Of a stretch of 64,000 nt of DNA, positions 53,433 to 60,727 are shown piece after piece. The DNA comes from Faucicola osloensis_D (lineage in GTDB: Bacteria; Pseudomonadota; Gammaproteobacteria; Pseudomonadales; Moraxellaceae): the NCBI GenBank assembly GCA_020041925.1, contig CP083409.1. The stretch is one strand, 5' to 3'. Below the pieces are notes generated by a model, which saw only the letters and a list, made by a program, of their open reading frames with translations, was not told where the DNA came from and searched no databases. The first letter of the stretch is position 1. Each line of letters opens with the position of its first letter. Both the position numbers and the translations under genes were made by a program.

Positions 53433-54059
53433 CTAATGGTTAGCGTTTTGATAGTTTTCATAGTCTTCATAATTAGCTAAAAAATTTTTCAAAATCGCAT
53501 ACCCATGCTCACTCAAAATAGATTCTGGATGAAACTGCACCCCTTCAATCGGCAATGTTTTATGCCTAATGCCCATCACAGTGGGGGATGGCAGCGAATT
53601 ATTTGGGTGAATATCATCACACCATGCGGTAACCTCTAGACAAGCAGGCAAACTGTCTGCCGCAATCGCTAAAGAATGATAGCGAGTGGCGTTAAAAGGC
53701 GAGGGAAGCCCAGCAAATATCCCTTGATGGTGATGAAAAACTTGCGACACCCGCCCATGCATAATCGTTGGGCAACGAATGATATGGGCGCCAAATGCTT
53801 GCCCAATCGCTTGATGACCCAAGCAAACGCCTAATATAGGAATAATGCCTGCACAGTCTTTGATAATATTCAACGTATTGCCTGCATCGCTTGGCGTACA
53901 AGGTCCGGGACCAATGACCAAATAATCGGGATTTAAACGAATAATGTCTTCACTGCTGCAAGCATCATTGCGCCAGACTTCAACGGGTTGTCCCAATTGC
54001 TCAAAATACTGCACCAAATTGTAGGTAAAACTGTCGTAGTTATCAATAAAAAGTAGCAA
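53433..54059 (-). CDS. trpG: Anthranilate/aminodeoxychorismate synthase glutamine amidotransferase
   Basis: This class I glutaminase passes ammonia to TrpE (anthranilate) and often also to PabB (folate). The catalytic Cys is in ILGVCLGHQAIGQAFG and the His/Glu pair in GVQFHPESI. The family begins MLLxIDNYDSFTYNLVQYF; the matching start is a TTG at 54059 with AGGG eight bases before it (208 aa). A GTG at 54116 would add 19 residues without family match. trpE is not in the window, as in other Moraxellaceae where trpE is separate. Confidence 0.92.
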   Translation of the reverse strand: MLLFIDNYDSFTYNLVQYFEQLGQPVEVWRNDACSSEDIIRLNPDYLVIGPGPCTPSDAGNTLNIIKDCAGIIPILGVCLGHQAIGQAFGAHIIRCPTIMHGRVSQVFHHHQGIFAGLPSPFNATRYHSLAIAADSLPACLEVTAWCDDIHPNNSLPSPTVMGIRHKTLPIEGVQFHPESILSEHGYAILKNFLANYEDYENYQNANH

Positions 54060-54238
54060 TCCAGAAACCCTATGCTGTAATTGTCGGACGATGGTTAGCC
54101 AATGAAAAAACTTCACCGTTATTTTAGTTAATTATTTTATCACAACCATTATACAAGTGACTGAAACCGAATAAGTAAAGCTGAGTCACAGGGAGCAATG
54201 TTAATGATTTTCACTAAAATAGTTAAGAATATATTTTA

Positions 54239-54285
54239 TGCACCATAAAAGTGAATATTGATAAAATTTTAATTAAAATGGTGCA
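54239..54285 (+). promoter_or_regulatory. Two NtrC-type binding sites upstream of glnA
   Basis: TGCACCATAAAAGTGAA (54239-54255) and TTAATTAAAATGGTGCA (54269-54285) each match the 17-base NtrC consensus at 13 positions. One has a perfect left half and the other a perfect right half. Their centres are 30 bases apart, about three helical turns, as in the E. coli glnA enhancer. They lie about 170-205 bases before the sigma54-type start. Confidence 0.65.
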
Positions 54286-54381
54286 ATTGTTACAGTTGCA
54301 TGGCGATTTGAAGGCTACATAGGCAGATAGTCATATCAGCCAACTTCATCCGCAAATCAGCCTACAAATAACTCATTGAAT

Positions 54382-54408
54382 TTGATATAAAAATTTAATA
54401 TCTATAAT
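54382..54408 (+). promoter_or_regulatory. Sigma70-type promoter candidate for glnA
   Basis: TTGATA, a short 15-base spacer and TATAAT. It could serve as the weak basal promoter corresponding to glnAp1. Confidence 0.4.
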
Positions 54409-54422
54409 GTTATGAAAAAAGT

Positions 54423-54438
54423 TGGCACATAACTTGAA
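54423..54438 (+). promoter_or_regulatory. Sigma54-type promoter candidate for glnA
   Basis: TGGCAC-ATAAC-TTGAA has the -24 GG exactly and the right five-base spacing; the -12 element has TTGA instead of TTGC. It lies 110 bases before the glnA start. Confidence 0.55.
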
Positions 54439-54548
54439 AGTTTAATCTCAACAAGCACCACTTTGTTTATCTCTTGTCACAGCACCAAAAAGAGTATAAA
54501 GTGGCGTAACGTTTTTTTAATCATTTTTTGCGTAAAAGGAAACGAGCA

Positions 54549-55958
54549 ATGTCGAATAAATTTTTAGATTTAATCAAATCTAGCGAAGCAAAGTGGGTAG
54601 ATTTTCGTTTTACCGATACTAAAGGTAAAGAGCAACATGTAAGCTATCCAGCTGACAGCATGGACGAAGACATTTTTGAAGAAGGGAAAATGTTCGATGG
54701 TTCATCAATCGCTGGTTGGAAAGGCATTGAAGCGTCAGATATGATTTTGATGCCAGATGCTGATACCGCATTTGTCGATCCTTTCTTTCGTGAAACGACC
54801 GTTGTTGTGACCTGTGACGTTATCGAGCCATCAACCATGCAAGGTTATGACCGTGACCCACGCTCAATCGCGCGACGTGCCGAAGAATACCTAAAATCAA
54901 CAGGTATCGGTGATACCGCATTCTTTGGTCCAGAGCCAGAATTCTTCGTATTTGATGATGTAAAATGGTCAATCGACATGTCAGGCGCCCGTCACACCAT
55001 CTCAGCTGATGAAGCCGCTTGGTCAACCGATAAAGAAATGGAAGGCGGTAACTATGCACACCGTCCACGCGTCAAAGGCGGTTACTTCCCAGTACCACCC
55101 GTTGATAGCTCACAAGATATGCGCGCTGATATGTGTGCCGCGGTAGAAGCGATTATGGGTGAAGGTCGTGTTGAAGTGCATCACCATGAAGTTGCCTCTT
55201 GCCAGCTAGAAATCGGTGTATCCTTTAACACCCTAGTTCGTAAAGCGGACGAAGTACAACAGTTCAAATATGCGGTACACAACGTTGCACACGAATATGG
55301 TAAGACTGCGACCTTTATGCCAAAACCGATGGTTGGTGATAATGGTTCAGGTATGCACGTTCATTTGTCAATCCAAAAAGATGGCAAAAACACCTTTGCC
55401 GGTGATGAATACGCAGGGCTGTCAGAAACGGCGCTTTTTGCAATCGGTGGTATCATCAAACATGCTCGTGCATTAAATGCCATCACTAACCCATCAACCA
55501 ACAGCTACAAACGCCTAGTACCACATTACGAAGCGCCTATTAAACTGGCTTATTCAGCGCGTAACCGCTCAGCGTCAATTCGTATTCCATACGTGGCAAG
55601 CCCGAAAGGCAAGCGTATCGAAGCTCGCTTCCCAGACCCAGCAGCCAACCCTTATCTTTGCTTTGCCGCATTGTTGATGGCAGCGCTTGATGGTATCCAA
55701 AACAAAATCCATCCAGGTGAAGCGGCGGACAAAAACTTATACGACCTTCCACCAGAAGAAGAAGCATTGATCCCAACGGTGGCGGAGAACTTGGAAGTTG
55801 CGCTTAAAGCGTTAGAAGACGACCATGAATTCTTAACCAAAGGTGGCGTATTTACCAAAGAAATGCTTGACGCTTACATTGCCTTGAAAAAAGAAGAAGT
55901 AGAGCGTTACAACGTATCAGTTCATCCAATCGAATTTGATATGTACTACAGCTGCTAA
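54549..55958 (+). CDS. glnA: Glutamine synthetase type I
   Basis: GlnA makes glutamine from glutamate, ammonia and ATP as a dodecamer. The 469-residue protein shows DGSSIAGWKGI, FFGPEPEFFVFDDV, VEVHHHEVASCQLEIG, KPMVGDNGSGMHVHLS, NPSTNSYKRLVPHYEAP and the adenylylation site Tyr398 in KNLYDLPPEE. It is therefore the GSI-beta form whose activity is controlled by GlnE and PII. The start at 54549 (MSNKFLDLIK) has AAGGA eight bases before it. The 490-base control region suggests NtrC/sigma54 regulation. A strong terminator follows. Confidence 0.98.
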   Translation: MSNKFLDLIKSSEAKWVDFRFTDTKGKEQHVSYPADSMDEDIFEEGKMFDGSSIAGWKGIEASDMILMPDADTAFVDPFFRETTVVVTCDVIEPSTMQGYDRDPRSIARRAEEYLKSTGIGDTAFFGPEPEFFVFDDVKWSIDMSGARHTISADEAAWSTDKEMEGGNYAHRPRVKGGYFPVPPVDSSQDMRADMCAAVEAIMGEGRVEVHHHEVASCQLEIGVSFNTLVRKADEVQQFKYAVHNVAHEYGKTATFMPKPMVGDNGSGMHVHLSIQKDGKNTFAGDEYAGLSETALFAIGGIIKHARALNAITNPSTNSYKRLVPHYEAPIKLAYSARNRSASIRIPYVASPKGKRIEARFPDPAANPYLCFAALLMAALDGIQNKIHPGEAADKNLYDLPPEEEALIPTVAENLEVALKALEDDHEFLTKGGVFTKEMLDAYIALKKEEVERYNVSVHPIEFDMYYSC

Positions 55959-55972
55959 TAAGTTCGCTTTTC

Positions 55973-56007
55973 AAAAAACCCAACTTCACATTAAGTTGGG
56001 TTTTTTT
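55973..56007 (+). terminator. Rho-independent terminator of glnA
   Basis: A 14-bp stem (AAAAAACCCAACTT and AAGTTGGGTTTTTT, six-base loop) with a T-run, 14 bases after the stop codon. Confidence 0.93.
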
Positions 56008-56104
56008 ATAGGAAATTTTTAGGCTAATAGGCAAAATTATTTAGGGATTCATTATCAAGCTTGCTAAAATATGCCCAATAATGGGTTTTGAGGGGAGGAC
56101 TTAT

Positions 56105-56857
56105 ATGATTTTGACAAAATACAATAGCGATAATAATAGTAGTTTGCGGTATAGCTTTATACTCACGGCTATGGGGTTATTGTTGTCACAGTTAAGTCAT
56201 GCTGAAGTGTATAAGACGACAACCTCAGAGGGGCAAGTGGTATATACCGATAATATCAATACCGCTTATCAATACAATAAAAACAGCAAGACTATCAGCG
56301 TATTAGATAAATTACCCACCCAATCACAGGTATCTTCGACGACGACTCAACCGGCGACAACATCCACTAGCTTGAACAATCAAGTTGATAACGCAGCGAG
56401 TACGGCTGCTGACAGTCGCCTGCCTGATAGATTAGGTGATAGCTTAACTGGTCGCTTATCGACCCAATCCATCTCAGCAAGCCAGCAAGGGGATTATGTA
56501 TTAAGAATTGTATCGCCTGAAGCAGGACAAACGCTGCGACGTGGTAGTCAACCAATTGAGATTAATGTTGCCTTGACACCGAGTTTAAAAACAGGGGATA
56601 GAATCGTCTATCAACTTAATAACCAAACTTTAGCGACTATAAAAGACACTAGCTATACTATCGCTACTACCACGCTCGATCCTAACCCTTATACCATTAC
56701 CGTAGGCGTTGAAAACGTCTTAGGGGAAGTCATCGCGCAAGACACTCGCGCTATCACTCTCATCAGTAATAATGTACTGTACCAAAAAAAACGTAAGGCG
56801 ATTGCACAAGCACAAAAGAAGAAAGCCAATCAACCTTGGTATAAAAAAATACTTTAA
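56105..56857 (+). CDS. DUF4124-domain exported protein
   Basis: The 250-residue protein has a signal peptide ending LLLSQLSHA, then a DUF4124 domain (EVYKTTTSEGQVVYTDNINTA, about residues 37-65), a Ser/Thr-rich linker, and a C-terminal immunoglobulin-like part (about 140-230; VSPEAGQTLRRGSQPIEINVAL). DUF4124 proteins follow glnA in many gammaproteobacteria; their function is unknown. The ATG at 56105 follows a GGGGAGG ribosome site, so the ATG 24 bases upstream is rejected. The basic C-terminus (KKKANQPWYKKIL) is unusual for an exported protein. Confidence 0.82.
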   Translation: MILTKYNSDNNSSLRYSFILTAMGLLLSQLSHAEVYKTTTSEGQVVYTDNINTAYQYNKNSKTISVLDKLPTQSQVSSTTTQPATTSTSLNNQVDNAASTAADSRLPDRLGDSLTGRLSTQSISASQQGDYVLRIVSPEAGQTLRRGSQPIEINVALTPSLKTGDRIVYQLNNQTLATIKDTSYTIATTTLDPNPYTITVGVENVLGEVIAQDTRAITLISNNVLYQKKRKAIAQAQKKKANQPWYKKIL

Positions 56858-56901
56858 GGCGTGATTAAATTTGCTTATATCATAAGGCCCTACCATAACC
56901 G

Positions 56902-57582
56902 ATGCAGTTTTACCCAATCGAACACCATAGCTGGGTGGCTATTGATATTCATCATAATTTGAGTGAACAGGCTACGCTATCAAGCAATAAAATAAGGTTA
57001 ACCCATAAAGCAGGGTCAATCAATAAAGCAGCGTCAACCCATAAAACAGGGTCAATGTATTGTCGTCAATTGCTAAAAAAGCTACAGCAAGCGCTCAATG
57101 TGACAGGCGAGTTAATGGATACAAACTTTCCTTATCATTTTATAACCGCTGATGGTTACACTTGGTATGTCAGTTTTAGCCATAGCCGCCAACATGCTGC
57201 AGTATTGATTTCGCCCTATACAAATATCGGCATTGATGTCGAAGACAGCGCAATTAGTCATCACGTTGCTTCGCGCTTTTTTTCACCCCATGAATACCAA
57301 TGGTTAAATCAAAAACCTGCAGTCAATCAGGCAGTTTTACGAAACTTACTATGGCGACTTAAAGAATGTGCCATCAAAACCCATCAAAATGCCGACAAAC
57401 AATTAATCAAAGAATTAAAGCATAATGTGCTAGATGAATTGGGCGAGGAAGTTATCAATCAACTCATTGGCGTCGATGAGATAAATGCTAAAGATAAGCC
57501 CATACAATGTGTGAAAACCGACGCTAAAATAGTTGGCAATTTTAGTAGCAAACCCTGTAGTTTTATTATCGTAAACCGTTAA
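56902..57582 (+). CDS. 4'-phosphopantetheinyl transferase (Sfp-type)
   Basis: The protein transfers phosphopantetheine from CoA to a carrier protein. The two key motifs are present in 226 residues: GIDVED (Mg2+/CoA-binding Asp and Glu, about residue 112) and the WRLKECAIK helix (about 152). It also has FHSRQHAAV-like residues (VSFSHSRQHAAV). A three-fold hexapeptide repeat (THKAGS, INKAAS, THKTGS; residues 34-51) encoded by 18-base tandem units lies in the variable N-terminal part. It follows the DUF4124 gene by 44 bases and could serve fatty-acid ACP or a secondary carrier; no synthase is nearby. Confidence 0.8.
   Translation: MQFYPIEHHSWVAIDIHHNLSEQATLSSNKIRLTHKAGSINKAASTHKTGSMYCRQLLKKLQQALNVTGELMDTNFPYHFITADGYTWYVSFSHSRQHAAVLISPYTNIGIDVEDSAISHHVASRFFSPHEYQWLNQKPAVNQAVLRNLLWRLKECAIKTHQNADKQLIKELKHNVLDELGEEVINQLIGVDEINAKDKPIQCVKTDAKIVGNFSSKPCSFIIVNR
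57001..57054 (+). repeat. Three tandem 18-bp units inside the PPTase gene
   Basis: ACCCATAAAGCAGGGTCA, ATCAATAAAGCAGCGTCA and ACCCATAAAACAGGGTCA follow one another in frame and encode a hexapeptide repeat. Confidence 0.85.
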
Positions 57583-57657
57583 ATAGGGCTAAAAAATCGC
57601 TGTTTAAAAAAATAACCAATTCTTACGAAATTACTTTTTTTTGTAAAAAACCCATGC

Positions 57658-57854
57658 TATGATTGCTATAAGAACAATTTACTATGTAAGCGACATTGTA
57701 GAGAAATGTTTTAACAAACTATTACAAAAGCTTAACTAGTACATTATTTAGCAGGTGTAGGTAGCGAGTAGCTAAACTTACCTAGGCTTAACTAGCCTTG
57801 GTTAAAAAACTACTTTAAAAACCTACTATTAATAGTGTTAAAGGAAGTTATAAT
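57658..57854 (+). promoter_or_regulatory. Promoter and long structured leader of the cold-shock gene
   Basis: TGC-TATGAT (extended -10) at 57655-57663 predicts a start near 57670 and a leader of about 185 bases, long like that of cspA. The leader can form several hairpins, for example AGGCT-TAACT-AGCCT and TAGGTA/TACCTA near 57755-57800. A thermosensing or attenuation role is possible by analogy with cspA only. Confidence 0.5.
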
Positions 57855-58067
57855 ATGTCAGTTCGTGAACAAGGCATTGTAAAATGGTTTAATGATTCAA
57901 AAGGTTTTGGATTTATTCAGCGTAACAGCGGTGAAGATATTTTCGTTCATTTCCGCGCGATTCAAGGTGACGGCTACCGTTCACTTCAAGATGGTCAAAA
58001 AGTTGAATTCATCGTGGTTGAAGGTCAAAAAGGTCTTCAAGCTGAAGAAGTTACCAAAGTCGAATAA
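57855..58067 (+). CDS. Cold-shock (CspA family) RNA/DNA-binding protein
   Basis: The 70-residue single OB-fold protein has both RNA-binding motifs, KGFGFIQ (RNP1) and DIFVHF (RNP2), and starts GIVKWFNDSKGFGF. Such proteins melt RNA structure at low temperature or act as general RNA chaperones. A good ribosome site (AAGGAAG) precedes the ATG. The upstream leader is long and the gene has its own terminator, followed by a DEAD-box helicase gene, another RNA-remodelling function. Confidence 0.96.
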   Translation: MSVREQGIVKWFNDSKGFGFIQRNSGEDIFVHFRAIQGDGYRSLQDGQKVEFIVVEGQKGLQAEEVTKVE

Positions 58068-58111
58068 GTTAAGCCAAAAAGGGGTTGAAGTGTTATTTTT
58101 GACCTTTTTCC

Positions 58112-58143
58112 AAACCAAGTTGAGGTAATTAACTTGGTTTTTG
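58112..58143 (+). terminator. Rho-independent terminator of the cold-shock gene
   Basis: A 10-bp stem (AAACCAAGTT and AACTTGGTTT, nine-base loop) followed by T, 44 bases after the stop codon. Confidence 0.85.
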
Positions 58144-58191
58144 TTGTTTCTCATAGCCAATGATTGATTGGTCAAAATAGGTTAAATCTCT

Positions 58192-59367
58192 GTGTTTCAA
58201 ACTTTTTCACAATTACCCCTTCATCCAGCGCTCAAGCAAGCGATTGACCAACTAGGCTATCAAACGCTAACCCCTATCCAAGCGCAGATATTGCCCAATA
58301 CACTCGCTGGGCAAGACGCCATTGGGCAGGCACAAACAGGTACAGGTAAAACAGCAACGTTTTTACTCACCATCATCAATGAATTGCTAAATAATCCTAT
58401 AAACCCTGAGGCTGATGGCGATCGTTTTTTGGGTGAAACCCGTGCGCTGGTGCTCGCGCCGACTCGAGAACTGGCTCAACAAATTTATCAAGATTGCCTT
58501 GAACTTACTAAGTTTACCAAACTTCATACTGTTTGTTTGCTCGGTGGCACAGACTATGAGACGCAGTCAAAGCAGCTGCATCAAAAGTTTGTCGATATCA
58601 TCATCGCCACCCCAGGTCGTTTGATTGATTTTTGCTTTCAGCACCATGTGTATCTCGATCGTCTTGAAATTTTGGTATTAGATGAAGCGGATAGAATGCT
58701 CGATATGGGATTTATACCTGATATCAAACGTTTGATTCGTATGATGCCCGCCAATACGCATCGGCAAACCCTGCTTTTCTCCGCTACCTTTAACCAAGAT
58801 GTGATGAATTTGGCTTATCGCTGGTTATATCAGCCGATTTTTGTAGAGATTGCGCCCGAGCAAAAAATCAGTCAAAACATCGAGCAGCTATTTTTCACCT
58901 TGATGGAATCGGATAAACTGGCGGCGTTACAGCAAATTATTGAAAAAATTTCTCCCAAGAAAATGATTGTCTTTGCCAATCGTAAAGACCAAGTCAAGCG
59001 CCTGTATGACAAACTTAATCGTCAATATAAAGTAGTGATATTGTCAGGGGATGTCATACAAGCCAAACGCGAGAAGTATTTGGCACAATTTCGTCAAGGC
59101 GATGCCAATATTTTAGTGGCGACTGATGTCGCAGGGCGAGGTATTCATGTGGATGATGTGGCTTGTGTGGTCAATTACACCTTGCCAGACAGTCCTGATG
59201 ATTACGTTCATCGTATCGGACGCACGGGTAGGGCAGGCAATAAAGGCATGAGTATAAGCTTTATCAGTGAAAACGACGGGTTTAACTTGCCGGCTATCGA
59301 GCAATATTTGGATGAAAGTATCAAAATGCAGCAATGGTCGAATGATACCCATTTTTTAGAGAATTAA
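58192..59367 (+). CDS. rhlB: DEAD-box ATP-dependent RNA helicase, RhlB-like
   Basis: The 391-residue protein has the full DEAD-box set: Q-motif region GYQTLTPIQAQ, Walker A AQTGTGKTA, APTRELAQQ, ATPGRLIDF, LDEADRMLD, LLFSATF, and the C-terminal VATDVAGRGIHVDDV and YVHRIGRTGRAG. The C-terminal extension is short, as in RhlB, which works with the RNA degradosome. The start is a GTG without a clear ribosome site, just behind the cold-shock terminator. RhlE-type alternatives cannot be excluded. Confidence 0.87.
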   Translation: MFQTFSQLPLHPALKQAIDQLGYQTLTPIQAQILPNTLAGQDAIGQAQTGTGKTATFLLTIINELLNNPINPEADGDRFLGETRALVLAPTRELAQQIYQDCLELTKFTKLHTVCLLGGTDYETQSKQLHQKFVDIIIATPGRLIDFCFQHHVYLDRLEILVLDEADRMLDMGFIPDIKRLIRMMPANTHRQTLLFSATFNQDVMNLAYRWLYQPIFVEIAPEQKISQNIEQLFFTLMESDKLAALQQIIEKISPKKMIVFANRKDQVKRLYDKLNRQYKVVILSGDVIQAKREKYLAQFRQGDANILVATDVAGRGIHVDDVACVVNYTLPDSPDDYVHRIGRTGRAGNKGMSISFISENDGFNLPAIEQYLDESIKMQQWSNDTHFLEN

Positions 59368-59389
59368 ACTTCTTAAGTGATAAAACATT

Positions 59390-59421
59390 AAGGGCGCTAT
59401 CAATTAATAGCGCCCTTTTTT
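59390..59421 (+). terminator. Rho-independent terminator between the helicase gene and the minimal RlpA-like gene
   Basis: An 11-bp perfect stem (AAGGGCGCTAT and ATAGCGCCCTT, six-base loop) with T on the plus side. It could also serve the converging gene on the minus strand. Confidence 0.88.
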
Positions 59422-59450
59422 ACGGCAAAAATACATTAATAAAAATAACG

Positions 59451-59789
59451 CTATAATCTAACGATATCGACTTTAACAAGACCATTTGAAGGATTAGCAA
59501 TTTTGGTAAAAGCACCTTTTGACAAATCTAGCGTACGGCCATATTTGCCGAACCCGCCTGTGTCAGTCACTCGTACTACCACACTTTTACCATTGGCTTT
59601 GTTGGTGACTTTAAGTAGGCTACCTAATTTGTGCACATTGCTGGCAGCAGTCAGTGCATGTTGATTAAATTTCTCGCCAGACGCCGTGGTACGACCATGA
59701 TGCTTGCCACCATACCATGAAACAACAGCAGCATTGGCTTGCTGGGTGACTAAAGTAGTAACAAACAAACTGGCAATGATATATTTCAT
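59451..59789 (-). CDS. Minimal RlpA-like double-psi beta-barrel protein
   Basis: The 112-residue exported protein is a signal peptide (MKYIIASLFVTTLVTQQANA) plus little more than a DPBB domain: AAVVSWYGGKHHGRTTASGEKFNQHALTAAS with an acidic residue at the RlpA catalytic position (Glu), and VRVTDTGGFGKYGRTLDLSKGAF. It is a second, much shorter RlpA-type protein in this window and may act as a lytic transglycosylase or wall-binding protein. Neither SPOR domain nor lipobox is present. A ribosome site (AAAAGGAAC) precedes the ATG. Confidence 0.87.
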   Translation of the reverse strand: MKYIIASLFVTTLVTQQANAAVVSWYGGKHHGRTTASGEKFNQHALTAASNVHKLGSLLKVTNKANGKSVVVRVTDTGGFGKYGRTLDLSKGAFTKIANPSNGLVKVDIVRL

Positions 59790-60086
59790 CGGATGTTCCT
59801 TTTATCAATTAAAGCAGTCAATAATCTGACTACTTAAAGGTATCAAGGGGCATTTCCCGTGATTTACATATTAAAAACAAAGTAATATTGTTTAATATCA
59901 CTTAAGGGATGTGTATTCTAATTACAAAGTTATGTTATTTCAAACATTTTATTGTAAACAAAATCTTTAATATCAGATGTATTTTGCTAAACATATAAGT
60001 TGTGTAACTTTATCGGATAGTTTTTCTAACCTGTTGATTTTATGTAAAAATGCTATCTTGAGTAGCTTATTAGACATAAAAAACGC
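59790..60086. other. A/T-rich spacer before ssrA
   Basis: About 300 bases without a gene that can be supported. The promoter of the RlpA-like gene must be at its left end. Confidence 0.5.
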
Positions 60087-60126
60087 AAAAAAAAGAGAAT
60101 GCAGTAATCTGCATTCTCTTTTTTAT
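60087..60126 (-). terminator. Rho-independent terminator of ssrA (bidirectional shape)
   Basis: A perfect stem (GAGAATGCAG and CTGCATTCTC, four-base loop) is flanked by A-runs and T-runs and sits directly after the CCA end of tmRNA. Confidence 0.88.
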
Positions 60127-60130
60127 AATA

Positions 60131-60491
60131 TGGTGGAGATGGCGGGAGTTGAACCCGCGTCCGCCAGCACTACGCCCATGACTCTACATGTTTAGATTCT
60201 GTCTATGGCTTTAATGGTTGGCGAACCGACAGTCAGGATGCCAACCACGAGCCTCTTAAGTTTTGCTCAAATTGGCGAGACAACAATTTAAGCTATCCAT
60301 CGTGCGTTCGCTTCAAGGAGAGCAACCAGACCAATGGCAATCTGTGCCGTCCCAAGCAGCCCTTAGGCTGCTAGAGCGTAAGTTTCGTCGTTTGCGACTA
60401 GTTTAAAATGTATATTTTATTTACGAGTGGACATACTCACTCGACATGCATCATTGAGTTTCATTACCAGCGTCGAAGCCAGAACATCCCC
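60131..60491 (-). ncRNA. ssrA: Transfer-messenger RNA (tmRNA)
   Basis: The RNA rescues stalled ribosomes together with SmpB. The 5' end GGGGATGTTCTGGCTTCGAC and the 3' end with a T-arm (GGTTCGA-type sequence GGGTTCAACTCCCGCC) and ACCA form the usual alanine-tRNA-like part. The length is 361 bases. The open reading frame after the first pseudoknot encodes the tag ANDETYALAA. The gene is single and has its own terminator. Confidence 0.97.
60363..60395 (-). CDS. tmRNA proteolysis tag ANDETYALAA
   Basis: Ten codons and a TAA inside tmRNA: Ala-Asn-Asp-Glu-Thr-Tyr-Ala-Leu-Ala-Ala. Together with the alanine carried by tmRNA this makes AANDETYALAA. The ALAA end is the ClpXP/ClpAP degradation signal. 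Confidence 0.93.
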   Translation of the reverse strand, partial: ANDETYALAA

Positions 60492-60727
60492 AAATGAACT
60501 GTGAATTATATAAGGTTAGTAGCTTAAAATACAAGGCTAAATGTCATAATAATTAAGTAAATTACTAAAAACACACACAGCTTTTAAAACTGTCCAAATG
60601 ATTGTGATGCATTTGACGTATTGAGTTGATAAGCTAAACTGTTGAAGTAAGTAAAATTTTTTTGATATATTTTAATCAAAGAAACATTTAGGCTGGGTAA
60701 ATTGAATAAGCTACAGGTAATTAATGG

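Noticed and set aside
53306..54548. Trp leader peptide or attenuator at trpGDC
   Set aside because: No short frame with consecutive Trp codons and no terminator/antiterminator pair was seen ahead of trpG or trpD.
59977..60195. 72-codon plus-strand frame ending in tmRNA
   Set aside because: It overlaps the ssrA terminator and the antisense of the tRNA-like domain, a common false protein call at ssrA.
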